Of a stretch of DNA of 64,000 bases, positions 32,467-42,536 are shown in pieces. The notes beneath the pieces are model-generated. The model was given only the letters and a program-made list of their open reading frames with translations. It made no database searches and was not told where the DNA came from. This stretch comes from Streptomyces sp. TRM70350. GTDB taxonomy: Bacteria > Actinomycetota > Actinomycetes > Streptomycetales > Streptomycetaceae. A program made the position numbers and the translations under genes. The stretch lies in assembly GCF_019219825.1 (NCBI RefSeq), contig NZ_JAHUXH010000032.1, positions 1 to 64,000 of the forward strand, given 5' to 3'. The first letter of the stretch is position 1. Every line of letters begins with the position of its first letter.

Positions 32467-33512
32467 GGACGCGGTGTGTGGCCGCGGCGTTCGCGGCGCT
32501 GCTGCTGCTCGTGCCCCCGGCCGCCGCCGTCGCCGCCGACGGGCCGAGTGTGAAGCTGTCCAAGGCGCAGGCGGGTACCGGCGGTTCGATCACCGTGACC
32601 GGGAGCGGGTGGCGGGAGCGGGCGCTGCTGATGATCCTGATCTGCGGGCAGTCCGTGCCGTCCCGGGGCGTGATCGGTGGCACCAACTCCTGTGCCAACG
32701 CGGACGGCCGGGCCGTCACCACCGACGCCGAGGGCCGGTTCCGCAGGGAACTGCCGGTCGCCGAGCCGCCCGTGCCGTGCCCGTGTGTCGTGCACGTCGC
32801 CACCGTCACCGGCCCGAAGGCGCAGGCCGACGCCGTCTTCCAGGTGGCCGGGCACGCCGTCGAACCGCTGCCCGCCGAGCCGGCCGGCGGACGCCTGTCG
32901 GTGCTCGACGACACCCGGCTGGACGGCTCCAGTGGCCTGCTGACCTGGTTCGGGGCACCGCCCGCCCGCACCCTCGTCTTCACCGTCGGCAACGTCGGCA
33001 CCTCGGCGATCAGGAACCCGGTCTTCCAGATCGGCACCTCGCACGGCGTGTTCGCGCCCGAGTGGGAGGAACGGCAGTGGCGCGGCACGGTCGAACCGGG
33101 CCGCAGGGCGCAGATCCGGCTGCCCGTCGAGCTGGCGGCGGGGGCGCACGGTGACTACAGCGTCTCCCTGAAGTACGGCGGGAAGGTCCTCGCCGAGCAG
33201 CCGTGGGCCGTGGGGCGGCCCTGGGGCGTGACGCTGTTCTGGGTCCTGGTGTGCCTGGTGGTGCCGGCGGCGGTGTTCCGCGCCGGGATGGCCGTGGTGG
33301 ACCGGGTACGGCCGCCGCGGCCGGGCGGCGTCCGCCACCGGCGCCTGCCCGTCCGCTGGGTGAGCCCCCGTCAGCCGGAGCCCGCCCCCTCGAACTCGAC
33401 CCTGCCGTGGTTCACCCCGGACGCCGATCCGGGCACGGCCGGTCGGCTCTCCGCACCGCACGACGACAGCCCGCCGAGTCGTACGACTCCGCTCAGAAAG
33501 GGACCCACGTGA
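32463..33512 (+). CDS. Exported single-pass membrane protein with Ig-like domains
   Basis: The 349-residue product (GTG 32463, overlapping the previous stop) has a signal peptide cleaved near VAA-DG (residue 26). The first beta domain is GPSVKLSKAQAGTGGSITVT, ending with a Cys pair PVPCPCVVHVATVTG. The second is TLVFTVGNVGTSAIRNPVFQ ... GRRAQIRLPVELAAGAHGDY. A transmembrane helix spans about 259-282 (GVTLFWVLVCLVVPAAVF), followed by a basic, Pro-rich cytoplasmic tail of about 65 residues. It is translationally coupled on both sides, so it probably forms a complex with its neighbours. Function unknown. Confidence 0.8.
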   Translation: MRTRCVAAAFAALLLLVPPAAAVAADGPSVKLSKAQAGTGGSITVTGSGWRERALLMILICGQSVPSRGVIGGTNSCANADGRAVTTDAEGRFRRELPVAEPPVPCPCVVHVATVTGPKAQADAVFQVAGHAVEPLPAEPAGGRLSVLDDTRLDGSSGLLTWFGAPPARTLVFTVGNVGTSAIRNPVFQIGTSHGVFAPEWEERQWRGTVEPGRRAQIRLPVELAAGAHGDYSVSLKYGGKVLAEQPWAVGRPWGVTLFWVLVCLVVPAAVFRAGMAVVDRVRPPRPGGVRHRRLPVRWVSPRQPEPAPSNSTLPWFTPDADPGTAGRLSAPHDDSPPSRTTPLRKGPT

Positions 33513-34801
33513 GAACGCGAAGGAGAGTCACACCGGCCGGCCTCGTGATGCTGGTGGGCGGCGCCGGGATGCTGCTCGGCCTGGCCGCGGTGCCCGCGCA
33601 GGCCGCCGAGGTGTCGTACCGGACCGAGTGCGTACCGCCCGCCATCTCCGGGCTGCCGCCGGTGCAGGGCACCACCACGGTGGACATCAGCGCACCGGCG
33701 ACCGCGAAGGTGGGCGACGAGGTGGAGGTGGTCTGGACGTTCGTGCAGGCGGCCTCGAAGAACCCCGACATCGTCGATCTGCCCGCGAACTCGGTGCAGC
33801 CGAGCGGCACGCTGAAGGCGGCCGGCGCCCAGGTCGCGGACATCGCGATGCAGGGGCCGCGGGAGAACCCGCCGATTCCCAAGGGCGCCGCCATGGTGCT
33901 GTCCGACATGAAGGGCACGCTGAAACTGACGACACCCGGCGCGGTGACGCTCACGCCCGACGCGTACACCATCAACGCCATGTCGACGGACACGCAGTGC
34001 GCTCCGCAGGAGGCGGTGAAGTCGGCGGCGACCATCAACGTCACGCCGGAGGACGGGGGTTCGGGTACGGGGAGTCCGACGCCCGATCCCACGCAGAGCG
34101 GGTCTGCGACCCCGACACCGACGGCCACACCTCCAGGCACCCCCAGCCCGACACCGACCGCGACCGGGACCGGGCAGACCGACTTCACCGGCAAGGAGGT
34201 CCAGGTCCCCTACGAGTGCAAGACGCCCATCGGGGACAAGAACGCCACCTCGCCGGTGCAGATCAACGCCCGGAACAACGGCGGGAGTTTCGATCTCACC
34301 GTGCAGTTCAAGAAGTCGGTGATGGACAGCCCCGCCGAGATCCCGAAGGACTCGGTCAAGCCGTCGATGGAGGTGGTGCTGGGCGGTGCCGACACCGGCA
34401 CGGTCCACGTCGAGGGTCCCACCAACGCGGAGCCCATCAAGGCGGGCGACCCGATCGAGATCCCCGACCTGACCGGCACCTACAAGCCGGGCGCGAGCGG
34501 TGAGTCGACCCTGTCGCCGGGTGTGCTGACGATCGAGGCCCTCGGCACGACCACGACGTGCACACCGGCGAAGACCGAGGTCTCCCTCACCCTGGACACC
34601 ACCGGACAGCCGGGCGGCGCCTCGGGCGGCTCGGCGTCCGGCGGCTCGTCCTCCTCCGGCGGTACGACCCCGGACGGCGGCCTCGCCGAAACCGGCGCCG
34701 ACGACCAGGGCACCCTGCAGGCCCTGGGCCTGGTGGCAGGCACGGCGGTCCTGCTCGGCGCAGCGGTCTTCACGTTCCTTCCTGGAAGGAGGGCCAGGTA
34801 A
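33509..34801 (+). CDS. Exported two-domain surface protein with LAETG sorting signal
   Basis: The 430-residue product (GTG 33509, GTGA overlap) has a signal peptide cleaved near AQA-AE (residue 33). Domain 1 (about 34-180) and domain 2 (about 230-370) each carry a version of the fold seen in the protein at 30865. Domain 2 is very close to it (CKTPIGDKNATSPVQI; GGADTGTVHVEGPTNAEPIK; TIEALGTTTTCTP). A Pro/Thr/Ser linker joins them. LAETG at 392-396, a hydrophobic segment and GRRAR form the sorting signal favoured by streptomycete class E sortases. Ser/Gly-rich spacing suggests display beyond the wall. Confidence 0.87.
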   Translation: MRTRRRVTPAGLVMLVGGAGMLLGLAAVPAQAAEVSYRTECVPPAISGLPPVQGTTTVDISAPATAKVGDEVEVVWTFVQAASKNPDIVDLPANSVQPSGTLKAAGAQVADIAMQGPRENPPIPKGAAMVLSDMKGTLKLTTPGAVTLTPDAYTINAMSTDTQCAPQEAVKSAATINVTPEDGGSGTGSPTPDPTQSGSATPTPTATPPGTPSPTPTATGTGQTDFTGKEVQVPYECKTPIGDKNATSPVQINARNNGGSFDLTVQFKKSVMDSPAEIPKDSVKPSMEVVLGGADTGTVHVEGPTNAEPIKAGDPIEIPDLTGTYKPGASGESTLSPGVLTIEALGTTTTCTPAKTEVSLTLDTTGQPGGASGGSASGGSSSSGGTTPDGGLAETGADDQGTLQALGLVAGTAVLLGAAVFTFLPGRRAR

Positions 34802-34826
34802 CCCACCTCGGGGCGATCACAGAACG

Positions 34827-34870
34827 CGACGGGGCCGCCGGAACCCACCTGGATCCCAGCGGCCCGTCGG
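34827..34870. terminator. Bidirectional terminator between convergent genes
   Basis: CGACGGGGCCGC (34827-34838) pairs with GCGGCCCGTCGG (34859-34870) with one bulged G, between the surface-protein operon and the POT transporter. Confidence 0.75.
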
Positions 34871-34883
34871 GCTCAAGCCAACG

Positions 34884-36377
34884 CTAGTGAACGTCGCCCA
34901 TGAGTTCCTTGACGCGCTTGCGGTACAGGAAGACCGCCACGCCGGCGAGGACCGCGAGGCCGGCCTCCGCGGCCACGACGCCGGTCTTGTTCAGGTCGAC
35001 GCCGTAGGTGGAGAGCAGACCGGTGACGGCGTCGCCCGCGGTGACCGCGAGGAACCAGACACCCATCATCTGCGAGGCGTACTTCGCCGGGGCCATCTTC
35101 GTGGTCACCGACAGACCCACCGGGGACAGCATCAGCTCACCGGTCGTCTGGCAGAAGTAGATCAGCACGATCCACCACGGCGAGACCTTGCCGCCGTCGG
35201 ACGCCACCAGGGGCAGCAGGAAGACGAAGAACGAGATGCCGACGAGGACCAGACCGCCCGCGAACTTGGCGATCGTGCTCGGCTCCTTGCGGCTGCGGGC
35301 CAGAGCCAGCCACACCGTGGCGAAGACCGGGGCCAACGCCATCACCATGACCGGGTTGACCGACTGGAACCAGGAGACCGGGAACTCCCAGCCGAAGACC
35401 TGCGTGTCGACGTGGTCCTTCGCGAAGATCGACAGGGTCGAGCCGCCCTGGTCGTAGATCATCCAGAACAGAGCCGCGGCGATGAAGAACCAGATGTAGC
35501 CGGACACCCGTGACTGCTCGGCGCCTGTCAGCTCCTTGTCGCGCTTGATACGCGCCAGGACGGTGATCGGAACGACCAGACCGATGATCATCAGCGGAAC
35601 CATCACCCAGTTCAGGGTGTAGCTTCCGGTGCCGACGACGATGGCGTAGAAGACCACCGCGATCAGCAGCCAGATCATCGCCTTGCGCAGCGTGGTGTTG
35701 CGCTCCTCCCTGCTCAGCGGCTTCGGGACGACGCTGGAGCGGTCGGACAGGTGGCGGCTGCCGAGCAGGAACTGGGCGAGGCCCAGCGCCATGCCGAGCG
35801 CGGCGAGCGCGAAGCCGAGGTGCCAGTTCACCTGCTGGCCGACGGTGCCGATGGCCAGCGGCGCGGCGAAGGCACCCAGGTTGATGCCCATGTAGAAGAC
35901 CGTGAAGCCGCCGTCGCGCCGCGGGTCGTTCGGCCCGTCGTAGAGGTGGCCGACCATCGTCGAGATGTTGGACTTCAGCAGGCCGGAGCCGATGGCCACC
36001 AGCAGCAGACCGAAGTAGAACGTGCCCGCGCTGGGCAGCGCCAGCACGAGGTGGCCGGTCATGATGATCGCGCCCGCGACGGCGACCGTCTTCCGGGGAC
36101 CCCAGACGCGGTCACCGAACCAGCCGCCCGGCATGGCGAGCAGGTACACCGTCGAGACGTAGACGGAGTAGATGGCGATCGCCGTACCGGCGTCCAGGCC
36201 GAGCCCGGCGGGGGCGACCAGGTAGAGGGGGAGCAGTGCCCTCATGCCGTAGTAGGAGAAACGCTCCCACATCTCGGTCATGAAGAGAGTGGCCAGTCCG
36301 CGGGGGTGGCCGAAGAAGGTCTTCCCGGAACCGGGGGTGCCCGGAGAGGCCGAGTCCTTCGTCAGGCTGGACGCCAT
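34884..36377 (-). CDS. POT/PTR-family proton-coupled peptide transporter
   Basis: The 497-residue protein (ATG 36377 after AAGGA) has about 14 membrane spans. The POT signature appears early as MTEMWERFSYYGMRALLPLY (the ExxER-type motif) and FYMGINLGAFAAP as the second family motif; the C-terminal half has LSPVGLSVTTKMAPAKY. These symporters import di- and tripeptides. The long frame upstream of 36377 is a Pro/Arg-rich artefact and is not used. It is transcribed away from the OmpR-type system at 36870. Confidence 0.93.
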   Translation of the reverse strand: MASSLTKDSASPGTPGSGKTFFGHPRGLATLFMTEMWERFSYYGMRALLPLYLVAPAGLGLDAGTAIAIYSVYVSTVYLLAMPGGWFGDRVWGPRKTVAVAGAIIMTGHLVLALPSAGTFYFGLLLVAIGSGLLKSNISTMVGHLYDGPNDPRRDGGFTVFYMGINLGAFAAPLAIGTVGQQVNWHLGFALAALGMALGLAQFLLGSRHLSDRSSVVPKPLSREERNTTLRKAMIWLLIAVVFYAIVVGTGSYTLNWVMVPLMIIGLVVPITVLARIKRDKELTGAEQSRVSGYIWFFIAAALFWMIYDQGGSTLSIFAKDHVDTQVFGWEFPVSWFQSVNPVMVMALAPVFATVWLALARSRKEPSTIAKFAGGLVLVGISFFVFLLPLVASDGGKVSPWWIVLIYFCQTTGELMLSPVGLSVTTKMAPAKYASQMMGVWFLAVTAGDAVTGLLSTYGVDLNKTGVVAAEAGLAVLAGVAVFLYRKRVKELMGDVH

Positions 36378-36869
36378 GGTCGATCCTTGCTGGGTCGGGA
36401 CGCGATCCCAAGAAGCGATGCGCGCCCGGTGGGGGACGGCCGGCACCGGCGGATCGGTCGCCCACCCCCCACGCCCACGGGGAGTCCGCTCCGGATCACG
36501 GAGCGGTGGACGACGCCCACCGGGATCCACGCCTCGCGTGCTTCACGGCGCGCGGCCCGGCCACAGGTCATTCCTCTCAAGGCCGGCCGGAGCCGACCCG
36601 CGCACAAAAGCGACCTTCGGCTCAGGACAACCGCCAAAGGTCCCCTTGGTTGCTACAGGCGTCCAATCACCATACGGCAGGACACAGCCCGAAATGGAAG
36701 CACTTGAGACCGGGATCACAGGTGTCGCGGGAACCGCTGCCGCCCTTTCGAAGGTCGTCTGCAGGATCGCATGCCACAGATCCAGGTTCGTACCAATGCG
36801 CCGCAGGGTAAGAATCCCGGCCTGGCCATAGCCCTCCGGCTCTGGCCACGGGCGGACTACCATCACCTC
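36378..36869. other. 492-bp divergent intergenic region
   Basis: This gap separates the POT transporter from the response regulator. I see no gene. A small imperfect repeat CCAA...TTGG lies near 36632-36650. The promoter for the response regulator is at its right end. Confidence 0.5.

Positions 36870-36870
<1 letters not shown>
36858..36870 (+). promoter_or_regulatory. Likely leaderless start for the response regulator
   Basis: TACCAT (36858-36863) lies 6 nt before the ATG at 36870, the distance expected when transcription starts at the start codon. No Shine-Dalgarno sequence is present. Confidence 0.45.
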
Positions 36871-37547
<677 letters not shown>

Positions 37548-37599
37548 TCGCACCGGGCCGCCGCCGGGTGAGACGCGGGTAATACACGGGTAAGAGGAC

Positions 37600-38868
37600 A
37601 TGCGCCGCCGACTGATCCAGTCCACGCTCGCCGTGGTGCTCGTGGTGATCGCCGTCTTCGGCGTCTCCCTGGTCGTGGTGGAGACCCGGACGATCAGCAG
37701 CAGCGCCCAGGAGCGGGTGAAGTCCGAGGCGGTACGGCTGGCCGGCATCGTCGACAGCCGGATCCTCGGCGACGAGGAGATCACCCCCGAGATCCTCGTC
37801 GACCAGGTCGGCGACGACCGGTACGCCGTGGTCCACATCCCCGGCCGGCCGCCGATCGAGATCGGCCAGAAGCCGTCCGGCGACGTCATCGAGTCGACCC
37901 GGCGGGGGGAGCAGGGCGAGACGGTCACCGTCCAGGAGCCGCGCTCCGCGGTGACCCGGGAGGTCGGCCGCACGCTGCTGATCATCGGCGTGGTGGCGCT
38001 GATGGCGGTCGTCGCCGCGGTGCTGCTCGCCCTGCGGCAGGCCAACCGTCTCGCCTCACCGCTCACCGACCTCGCGGAGACCGCCGAACGCCTCGGCTCC
38101 GGCGACCCCCGGCCCCGCCACAAGCGGTACGGCGTCCCCGAGCTGGACCGCGTCGCCGACGTCCTGGACGGCTCCGCCGAACGCATCGCCCGCATGCTCA
38201 CCGCCGAGCGCCGCCTCGCCGCCGACGCCTCCCACCAGCTGCGCACCCCGCTCACCGCGCTGTCCATGCGGCTGGAGGAGATCACCCTCACCGACGACCC
38301 GGCGACCGTGAAGGAGGAGGCGACCATCGCGCTCGCCCAGGTGGAACGCCTCACGGACGTCGTCGAACGTCTGCTGACCAACAGCCGCGACCCGCGCACC
38401 GGCTCCGCGGTCACCTTCGACCTCGACGAGGTCATCCAGCAGCAGCTCGCCGAGTGGCGCCCGGCCTACCGCCAGGCCGGCCGCGCGATCGTCAGCTCCG
38501 GCAAACGGCATCTGAAGGCGGTGGGCACGCCGGGCGCGGTCGCGCAGGTGCTGGCGGCGCTGATCGAGAACTCCCTGATGCACGGCGGCGGCACGGTCGC
38601 CCTGCGCACCCGCGTCACCGGCAACCAGGCGGTCATCGAGGTCACCGACGAGGGCCCCGGCGTCCCGGCCGACCTCGGCGCGCGCATCTTCGAGCGCGCG
38701 ATCAGCGGCCGCAACTCCACGGGCATCGGCCTGGCCGTCGCCCGCGACCTGGCGGAGGCCGACGGGGGCCGCCTGGAGATGCTCCAGGCCAAGCCGCCGG
38801 TCTTCGCGCTGTTCCTGTCCCGTACGCCGGTGAAGAAGTCGTCGGAGGAGGAACGGACGGTCCGGTAG
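37600..38868 (+). CDS. Sensor histidine kinase
   Basis: The 422-residue product (ATG 37600 after AAGAGG) has two membrane spans (about 8-27 and 124-146) flanking a short extracytoplasmic domain of about 95 residues, then a HAMP-like linker. The phospho-accepting His212 lies in ADASHQLRTPLTALSMRLEE. The ATPase shows the N box (LAALIENSLMHGGGTV), G1 (VTDEGPGVP), F (IFERAISG) and G2 (STGIGLAVARDLAEADGG). It is the partner of the regulator at 36870 and ends 46 bp before the convergent gtrA gene. Confidence 0.93.
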   Translation: MRRRLIQSTLAVVLVVIAVFGVSLVVVETRTISSSAQERVKSEAVRLAGIVDSRILGDEEITPEILVDQVGDDRYAVVHIPGRPPIEIGQKPSGDVIESTRRGEQGETVTVQEPRSAVTREVGRTLLIIGVVALMAVVAAVLLALRQANRLASPLTDLAETAERLGSGDPRPRHKRYGVPELDRVADVLDGSAERIARMLTAERRLAADASHQLRTPLTALSMRLEEITLTDDPATVKEEATIALAQVERLTDVVERLLTNSRDPRTGSAVTFDLDEVIQQQLAEWRPAYRQAGRAIVSSGKRHLKAVGTPGAVAQVLAALIENSLMHGGGTVALRTRVTGNQAVIEVTDEGPGVPADLGARIFERAISGRNSTGIGLAVARDLAEADGGRLEMLQAKPPVFALFLSRTPVKKSSEEERTVR

Positions 38869-38914
38869 GGACACGGACCTGACATCGGACCTGACAGGCC
38901 CTACGGCCCCGGTG

Positions 38915-39418
38915 TCACACCCGGGCCCGCTGCGGCGGCCGTACCGGCTCCGAGGGGTCCGGGAACGCTTCCGCGCCGACCGCCGCCCCCCGGCCGGGCA
39001 GCGCCCTGAACACCCAGGTCCGGTAGGACCAGAACCGGAACAGCGTCGCGACACCGATGCCGAGGAACTTGAAGATGTTGCTCTGCAGCGGGCTGTCCCA
39101 GCCGAAGCCGTACGTCGCCGCGTACAGCACACCGTTCTCGATCACCAGACCGGCCGCGCTGAACAGCAGGAACAGCGTCAGCTCCTTCGTACGGCCGCTC
39201 TTGTCGCGGTCGCGGTACGTGAAGTACCGGAAGCCCATGTAGTTGAAGACGATCGCGACGACGGTCGCGATGACGCTGGCCCGCACGACCTGGAGATCGG
39301 TGACATGCCGTACCAGGTTGAACACGCCGAGGTTGACCAGCAGCCCGGCTCCCCCCACGGCACCGAACTTGGCGACCTCATCGACGAGCCGTCGTAGACC
39401 CGAGGAACCCGGTTTCAT
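38915..39418 (-). CDS. GtrA-family membrane protein
   Basis: The 167-residue product (ATG 39418) has four membrane helices: about 15-35 (VAKFGAVGGAGLLVNLGVFN), 45-63 (ASVIATVVAIVFNYMGFRYF), 80-101 (LTLFLLFSAAGLVIENGVLY) and 112-132 (SNIFKFLGIGVATLFRFWSY). The NYMGFRYFTYRDR loop is typical. GtrA-like proteins are thought to flip lipid-linked sugars for wall or teichoic-acid modification. It lies divergent to purK and tail to tail with the kinase. Confidence 0.88.
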   Translation of the reverse strand: MKPGSSGLRRLVDEVAKFGAVGGAGLLVNLGVFNLVRHVTDLQVVRASVIATVVAIVFNYMGFRYFTYRDRDKSGRTKELTLFLLFSAAGLVIENGVLYAATYGFGWDSPLQSNIFKFLGIGVATLFRFWSYRTWVFRALPGRGAAVGAEAFPDPSEPVRPPQRARV

Positions 39419-39570
39419 GGTGGTGGAGGCCCCCGTCGGTCGGTTTCGTCAACCCGGCCATGCTAACCACCCCGCTTCTGTGATCGCCCGTGTATGAGGT
39501 CACGGCTGCCGTCATGGCTGCCACAAGAGGCGGAAACCGGCCGACCTGGCGCGGCCGATACCCTGGGAGC

Positions 39571-40713
39571 GTGACGTTCCCGGTAGTCGGCATGGTCGGC
39601 GGGGGTCAGCTCGCGCGTATGACGCACGAGGCGGGCATCCCGTTGGGCATCAGGTTCAAGCTTCTCAGTGACACCCCGCAGGATTCCGCGGCGCAGGTGG
39701 TCAGCGATGTCGTGATCGGCGACTATCGCGACCTGGACACGCTGCGCGCCTTCGCACGCGGCTGTGACGTGATCACCTTCGATCACGAGCACGTACCCAC
39801 CGAGCACCTACGCGCCCTGGAGGCGGACGGCATCCCCGTGCGCCCGGGGCCCGACGCGCTGGTGCACGCCCAGGACAAGGGCGTGATGCGCGCGAGGCTC
39901 GACGCGATCGGCGTGCCCTGCCCGCGCCACCGCATCGTGAGCGACCCGCAGGACGTCGCCGCGTTCGCGGCCGAGGGCGAGGGAGGCTTCCCCGTCGTCC
40001 TCAAGACCGTCCGCGGTGGCTACGACGGCAAGGGCGTGTGGGTGGTGACGTCGGTCGAGGAGGCCGCCGAGCCGTTCCGCGCCGGAGTGCCCGTGCTCGC
40101 CGAGGAGAAGGTCGACTTCGTACGGGAGCTGGCGGCGAACGTCGTCCGCTCCCCGCACGGCCAGGCGGTCGCGTACCCGGTGGTCGAGTCCCGCCAGGTG
40201 AACGGCGTCTGCGACACGGTCGTCGCGCCCGCCCCCGGCCTGGACGAGACCCTCGCCCTCCAGGCCGAGGAGATGGCGCTGAACATCGCCAAGGAACTCG
40301 GCGTCGTCGGCCACCTCGCCGTCGAGCTGTTCCAGACCCGCGACGGCCGCATCCTGGTCAACGAGCTGGCGATGCGCCCGCACAACTCGGGCCACTGGAC
40401 CCAGGACGGCGCGATCACCTCCCAGTTCGCCAACCACGTCCGGGCCGTCCTCGACCTCCCGCTCGGCGACCCGCGCCCGCGCGCCAAGTGGACGGTCATG
40501 GTCAACGTCCTCGGCGGCGACTACCCCGACATGTACTCCGCGTACCTGCACTGCATGGCCCGCGACCCCCAGCTGAAGATCCACATGTACGGCAAGGACG
40601 TGAAGCCCGGCCGCAAGGTCGGCCACGTCAACACCTACGGCGACGACCTCGACGACGTGCTGGAGCGCGCCCGTCACGCTGCCGGCTACCTGAGAGGCAC
40701 GATCACCGAATGA
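39571..40713 (+). CDS. purK: N5-carboxyaminoimidazole ribonucleotide synthase
   Basis: The 380-residue ATP-grasp enzyme carboxylates AIR to N5-CAIR in purine synthesis. Visible parts are the N-terminal MVGGGQLARMTHEAGIPLG, the ATP-binding loop VVLKTVRGGYDGKGVWVV (about 138-155) and the metal and substrate region VAVELFQTRDGRILVNELAM, continued by RPHNSGHWT. GTG 39571 is preceded by TACCCT 12 nt and GGGAG 6 nt upstream, so the message may be nearly leaderless. It is coupled to purE by ATGA. Confidence 0.95.
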   Translation: MTFPVVGMVGGGQLARMTHEAGIPLGIRFKLLSDTPQDSAAQVVSDVVIGDYRDLDTLRAFARGCDVITFDHEHVPTEHLRALEADGIPVRPGPDALVHAQDKGVMRARLDAIGVPCPRHRIVSDPQDVAAFAAEGEGGFPVVLKTVRGGYDGKGVWVVTSVEEAAEPFRAGVPVLAEEKVDFVRELAANVVRSPHGQAVAYPVVESRQVNGVCDTVVAPAPGLDETLALQAEEMALNIAKELGVVGHLAVELFQTRDGRILVNELAMRPHNSGHWTQDGAITSQFANHVRAVLDLPLGDPRPRAKWTVMVNVLGGDYPDMYSAYLHCMARDPQLKIHMYGKDVKPGRKVGHVNTYGDDLDDVLERARHAAGYLRGTITE

Positions 40714-41234
40714 GCCCCGTTGTTGGCATCGTCATGGGGTCGGACTCCGACTGGCCCGTCATGGAGGCCGCCGCCAAGGCGCTCGACGAGTTCGAGATCG
40801 GCTACGAGGTCGACGTCGTCTCCGCGCACCGGATGCCGCGCGAGATGATCACGTACGGCGAGCAGGCCGCGGACCGGGGACTGAAGGTGATCATCGCGGG
40901 CGCGGGCGGAGCGGCCCACCTCCCCGGCATGCTCGCGTCCGTGACCCCGCTGCCGGTGATCGGCGTCCCGGTGCCGCTGAAGTATCTCGACGGCATGGAC
41001 TCGCTGCTGTCCATCGTGCAGATGCCGGCCGGTGTGCCGGTCGCCACGGTCTCGGTCGCGGGTGCCCGCAACGCCGGACTGCTCGCGGCCCGTATCCTCG
41101 CCGCCCACGACGAGGAACTCCTCGGCCGGATGCGGGACTTCCAGCAGGACCTGAACGACCAGGCCACCGAGAAGGGCAAGCGCCTGCGCGCCAAGGCCGA
41201 GGGCGCGGGCAACGGCTTCGGCTTCGGGAAGTGA
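40710..41234 (+). CDS. purE: N5-CAIR mutase
   Basis: The 174-residue product (ATG 40710) converts N5-CAIR to CAIR. It shows the class I PurE signature: VGIVMGSDSDWPVM at the N-terminus, VVSAHRMPREM with the catalytic His and IIAGAGGAAHLPGMLASVTP. The phosphate-binding end is PLKYLDGMDSLLSIVQMPAG. It overlaps purK and the dipeptidase gene that follows (GTGA), forming one transcript. Confidence 0.96.
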   Translation: MSPVVGIVMGSDSDWPVMEAAAKALDEFEIGYEVDVVSAHRMPREMITYGEQAADRGLKVIIAGAGGAAHLPGMLASVTPLPVIGVPVPLKYLDGMDSLLSIVQMPAGVPVATVSVAGARNAGLLAARILAAHDEELLGRMRDFQQDLNDQATEKGKRLRAKAEGAGNGFGFGK

Positions 41235-42418
41235 CCGCGGTGACCTCACGGGAGGCGGCCCGGGAACTCCTGCGCGAGTTCCCGGTGGTCGACGGCCACA
41301 ACGACCTGCCCTGGGCGCTGCGCGAGCAGGTCCGCTACGACCTCGACGCCCGGGACATCGCCGCTTCCCAGGCCGCCCACCTGCACACCGACCTGCCGCG
41401 GCTGCGCGCGGGCGGGGTCGGTGCGCAGTACTGGTCGGTGTACGTCCGCTCGGACCTGCCCGACGCGGTGCCCGCGACGCTGGAACAGATCGACTGCGTA
41501 CGGCAGTTGCTCGCCCGGTACCCCGACGACCTGGCGCCCGCCCGGACGGCCGCCGACATGGAGGCGGCGCGCGCGGAGGGCCGTATCGCCTCCCTCATGG
41601 GCGCCGAAGGCGGCCACTCCATCGCCAACTCCCTCGCCACACTACGGGCGTTGTACGCGCTCGGCGTCCGCTACATGACCCTCACCCACAACGACAACAT
41701 CGCGTGGGCGGACTCGGCGACGGACGAACCGAACGTCGGCGGCCTGTCGGCGTTCGGCCGTGAGGTGGTGCGGGAGATGAACCGCGAGGGCATGCTGGTC
41801 GACCTCTCGCACGTGGCGGCGACGACGATGCGGGACGCGCTGGACACCACCTCCGCGCCGGTGATCTTCTCGCACTCCTCCGCCCGCGCGATCTGCGACC
41901 ACCCGCGCAACATCCCCGACGACGTCCTGGAACGCCTGCCCGCCAACGGGGGCGTCGCCATGGTGACGTTCGTACCGAAGTTCGTGCTCCAGGCCGCCGT
42001 CGACTGGACGGCCGAGGCCGACGACAACATGCGCGCGCACGGCTTCCACCACCTCGACACCACCGCCGAGGCGATGAAGGTGCACCGGGCCTTCGAGGAG
42101 CGCAACCCGCGCCCGGTCGCGACGGTGGCGACCGTCGCCGACCACCTCGACCACATGCGCGAGGTGGCCGGCAACGACCACCTCGGCATCGGCGGCGACT
42201 ACGACGGCACCGCGTTCACCCCCGAGGGCCTGAACGACGTGTCCGGCTACCCGAACCTGATCGCGGAACTGATCGACCGCGGCTGGTCCAGGTCCGACCT
42301 CGCCAAGCTGACCTGGCAGAACGCGGTGCGCGTGCTGGGCGCGGCGGAGGACGTGGCCCGCGACCTTCAGGCCACGCGCGCACCGTCCAACGCCACCATC
42401 GAGTCCCTCGACGGGTGA
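41231..42418 (+). CDS. Membrane dipeptidase, M19 family (active form)
   Basis: The 395-residue product (GTG 41231, overlapping purE) is a zinc-dependent renal-dipeptidase-type enzyme. All ligands of the binuclear site are present: His23 and Asp25 (VDGHNDLPWAL), bridging Glu126 (MGAEGGHS), His194 (DLSHVAA), His215 (IFSHSSAR) and Asp323 (GIGGDYDG). No signal peptide is seen, so it is probably cytoplasmic and may process dipeptides imported by transporters such as the POT protein nearby. Its paralogue follows after 118 bp. Confidence 0.93.
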   Translation: MTAVTSREAARELLREFPVVDGHNDLPWALREQVRYDLDARDIAASQAAHLHTDLPRLRAGGVGAQYWSVYVRSDLPDAVPATLEQIDCVRQLLARYPDDLAPARTAADMEAARAEGRIASLMGAEGGHSIANSLATLRALYALGVRYMTLTHNDNIAWADSATDEPNVGGLSAFGREVVREMNREGMLVDLSHVAATTMRDALDTTSAPVIFSHSSARAICDHPRNIPDDVLERLPANGGVAMVTFVPKFVLQAAVDWTAEADDNMRAHGFHHLDTTAEAMKVHRAFEERNPRPVATVATVADHLDHMREVAGNDHLGIGGDYDGTAFTPEGLNDVSGYPNLIAELIDRGWSRSDLAKLTWQNAVRVLGAAEDVARDLQATRAPSNATIESLDG

Positions 42419-42536
42419 CCGGCGAGGGCGGGGCAGGCCCCGGCCCTACCCCGAACGCCCCGCTCACCAGGAGCCCCTCGGTGGCCCGTGCGACGGTGAC
42501 CGTACAGCGATCGCCCGCGCACGTACGGAGCCCGCC

